Below are positions 12,232 through 13,536 of a DNA stretch of 13,536 bases, piece after piece. Numbering within the stretch: position 1 is the first letter of the stretch; each line of letters begins with the position of its first letter. The notes under the pieces are model-generated. The model was given only the letters and a program-made list of their open reading frames with translations. It was not told the DNA's origin and made no database searches. The position numbers and the translations under genes are program-made. Source of the DNA: Conexivisphaera sp049976725. Its GTDB lineage: Archaea; Thermoproteota; Nitrososphaeria; Conexivisphaerales; Conexivisphaeraceae. The stretch spans positions 1 through 13,536 of the forward strand of contig JBMFHR010000025.1 in the NCBI GenBank assembly GCA_049976725.1. Reading direction: 5' to 3'.

Positions 12232-12978
12232 ATGTCTTTCAAGGTCGTAAGCTCCAACCTCGAGGCCTGGAGGGCCCTGGCGGACGCGCTGGCCGGGCTC
12301 GTCGAGGAGGCATCCTTCGAGGTGTCCCCGGAGGGCATCTCCCTGAGGGCGATGGACCCGTCGAGGGTCGCGATGGTCAGCCTGACGTGGACCAGCGCGT
12401 CCTTCGAGGAGTACAGCTGCGGCTCGAGCACCACGATATCGATCAGGGTGGACGACCTGAGGAAGGTCATGAAGCGCGCGGACAAGAAGGACAAGGTCAC
12501 CATGGAGCTGGGCGAGGGCAACCTCACCTTCCGGCTCAGGAACGGCTACGAGCGCGAGTTCGTCGTGCCGCTCGTCGAGGCGGGCGAGGCCCTCAGGCCG
12601 TTGCCCAAGCTCTCGTTCAACGTGCAGGCGAAGATCCTCCAGAGGTCACTCAGGAAGCTCCTGGAGGACGTGGAGGCGATCTCGGACCACATAACGCTGA
12701 GCGCGCGGCAGGACTCCATAGAGTTCTCCGGGAAGAGCGAGCTGGGGAGGGTCAGGGCGAGGCTCACGACGAGTGATCCGGACCTGCTGGAGCTGATAGT
12801 GAAGGAGCCCAGCGAGGCGACCTACAGCCTGGAGTACCTGGCTGACTTCGTGAAGAGCGTGAAGCCGGCCGAGGTGGCTACCCTGGAGTTCTCCAGCAAG
12901 ATGCCGATAAAGTTGAGCTTCCCGCTCGACGAGCGCGGCAGCCTGATGGAGTTCTACCTGGCGCCCAGGATGGAGTGA
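12232..12978 (+). CDS. pcn: PCNA, DNA polymerase sliding clamp
   Basis: Ring-forming clamp that tethers polymerase, FEN1, ligase and RFC-loaded partners to DNA. 248 residues, the usual length. It starts MSFKVVSSNLEAWRALADAL and has two similar halves. Family marks are EGISLRAMDPSRVAMVSLTW in pieces (34-53), the interdomain connecting loop near EFVVPLVEAGEALRPLPKL (109-127), VEAISDHITL (147-156) and a C-terminal MEFYLAPRME that includes the conserved LAPR motif used in PIP-box binding. ATG at 12232 chosen; a TTG three codons upstream is in frame but lies too close to the TATA box. Its end overlaps the convergent downstream gene by 25 bp. One PCNA gene is seen here; other paralogues may lie outside the window. 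Confidence 0.97.
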   Translation: MSFKVVSSNLEAWRALADALAGLVEEASFEVSPEGISLRAMDPSRVAMVSLTWTSASFEEYSCGSSTTISIRVDDLRKVMKRADKKDKVTMELGEGNLTFRLRNGYEREFVVPLVEAGEALRPLPKLSFNVQAKILQRSLRKLLEDVEAISDHITLSARQDSIEFSGKSELGRVRARLTTSDPDLLELIVKEPSEATYSLEYLADFVKSVKPAEVATLEFSSKMPIKLSFPLDERGSLMEFYLAPRME

Positions 12979-13433
12979 CGCGCCCCTCGGAGCGTCGAGA
13001 CGCGGTCGGACGCGTAACTGAATACATTGTACACGTAGCGGTGCCTGCGCTGGAACCAGTCCTCGGCCACGACCACCAGGCGCGCGCCCAGTGCCTCGGA
13101 GGCCAGGTTCGCCCTCACGGCGAAGGAGACCAGGCCGATGACGGAACCCCTCAGGCCGAGCTGAACGTGGGATAGCGCCCAGAGCGCCGACAGGGAGTAC
13201 GCGTAGACGCAGCGGGCGGGGGCGGATCCCAGCGCGTCGATGAGGCGCGAGAGGGCGGACTCCAGGTCCCACGCGTCGATGGCCGCGGTGACCTGGGGAT
13301 CCATCCTGGCGAGCTTGCCGGAGTAGTCGAGGATCGCGCAGCCGCGAGAGGACGCCAGCTCCAGCAGCGCGCCCTCGAGGCCCTCCGGGAGCAGGAGGAG
13401 CTCCACGCGCGCATCGACCATGGGGTCTCGCAT
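12954..13433 (-). CDS. Hypothetical protein, alpha-beta type, convergent with PCNA
   Basis: I do not recognise a family. From the ATG at 13433 it has 159 residues (MRDPMVDARVELLLLPEGLE...). Hydrophobic strands ELLLLP (11-16), CAILDY (32-37), RCVYAY (74-79) and ARLVVVAEDW (117-126) alternate with helices, which suggests a Rossmann- or RecA-like alpha-beta fold. There is no Walker A motif, no signal peptide and no clear membrane span. The coding frame is supported by ordinary composition over more than 450 bp, while the opposite strand carries only short frames. Other starts are ATG 13421, GTG 13469 (28 bp after a TATA box centre, so leaderless) and ATG 13487, which would lie upstream of the predicted transcript start. 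It overlaps the end of PCNA by 25 bp. Confidence 0.7.
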   Translation of the reverse strand: MRDPMVDARVELLLLPEGLEGALLELASSRGCAILDYSGKLARMDPQVTAAIDAWDLESALSRLIDALGSAPARCVYAYSLSALWALSHVQLGLRGSVIGLVSFAVRANLASEALGARLVVVAEDWFQRRHRYVYNVFSYASDRVSTLRGARHSILGAR

Positions 13434-13492
13434 AAAGTGATGCCCCGGGGAGGCCGGTCGAGGCCCCACAGATGCCGGGCAAATCATGGTTG

Positions 13493-13501
13493 ATATTTAT
13501 T
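13493..13501 (-). promoter_or_regulatory. TATA box for the small hypothetical gene
   Basis: The minus strand reads AATAAATAT, a strong AT-rich element in GC-rich surroundings. It predicts a start near 13470, which coincides with a GTG at 13469 in frame with the hypothetical gene and lies 37 nt upstream of its ATG at 13433. The island could also serve a plus-strand gene beginning near 13516, beyond the window. Confidence 0.55.
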
Positions 13502-13536
13502 GATCATTGGTCTAAATGGTTCGATATCACGCGTGG

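Noticed and set aside
13516..13536. Possible start of a plus-strand gene (ATG GTT CGA...)
   Set aside because: Only seven codons before the window ends, and its distance from the TATA-like island centre is about 19 bp, too short to support a call.

Overview
The window is GC-rich archaeal chromosome. The left edge holds the 5' end of a 16S rRNA (minus strand) with the archaeal start sequence. The rest is archaeal housekeeping: both primase subunits, GINS, PCNA, aIF2-alpha, Nop10, ribosomal proteins S27e and L44e, a methionyl-tRNA synthetase without the C-terminal tRNA-binding domain, and the F420 ligase CofE. Many genes start with GTG or TTG, and several show a TATA-like box 25-28 bp before the start codon, as in leaderless transcription. 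The gene order priS-gins-rpl44e-rps27e-aif2a-nop10 is typical of the TACK archaea. CofE, a P3A-type proton ATPase, single PCNA and high GC would fit a deep thaumarchaeal-type lineage, possibly acidophilic. That placement is inference.

Layout. 1-291: 16S 5' end, its leader and promoter, and a 7-bp hairpin. 292-1260: an MtrA-like/DUF4346 protein gene directly behind a tRNA-Leu(CAA) gene that carries two short insertions (both minus). 1376-2782: tRNA-Leu(CAG), head-to-head with the first, then an ArsB/NhaD-type permease (plus). 2775-5291: P-type H+-ATPase, convergent with the permease and overlapping it by 8 bp, then tRNA-Ala(TGC). 5332-6984: MetRS. 7047-7104: a candidate C/D box sRNA. 7098-8040: nop10-cofE, where nop10 has no in-frame stop. 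8102-12197: a tightly overlapping minus-strand operon, in transcription order priL, priS, gins, rpl44e, rps27e, aif2a. 12232-12978: PCNA, divergent from priL across a 34-bp promoter gap. 12954-13433: an unrecognised small protein, convergent with PCNA.

How it fits together: the 8.1-13.0 kb block links DNA replication (primase, GINS, clamp) with translation (L44e, S27e, aIF2-alpha, Nop10), a known archaeal neighbourhood. The tRNAs, rRNA, MetRS and sRNA make the rest of the window largely translation-related as well. I found no mobile elements, CRISPR arrays or defence genes. The items most worth a second look are the nop10 reading-frame break, the candidate C/D sRNA, the interrupted tRNA-Leu(CAA), and the MtrA-like/DUF4346 protein that lacks a histidine where the corrinoid ligand is expected.
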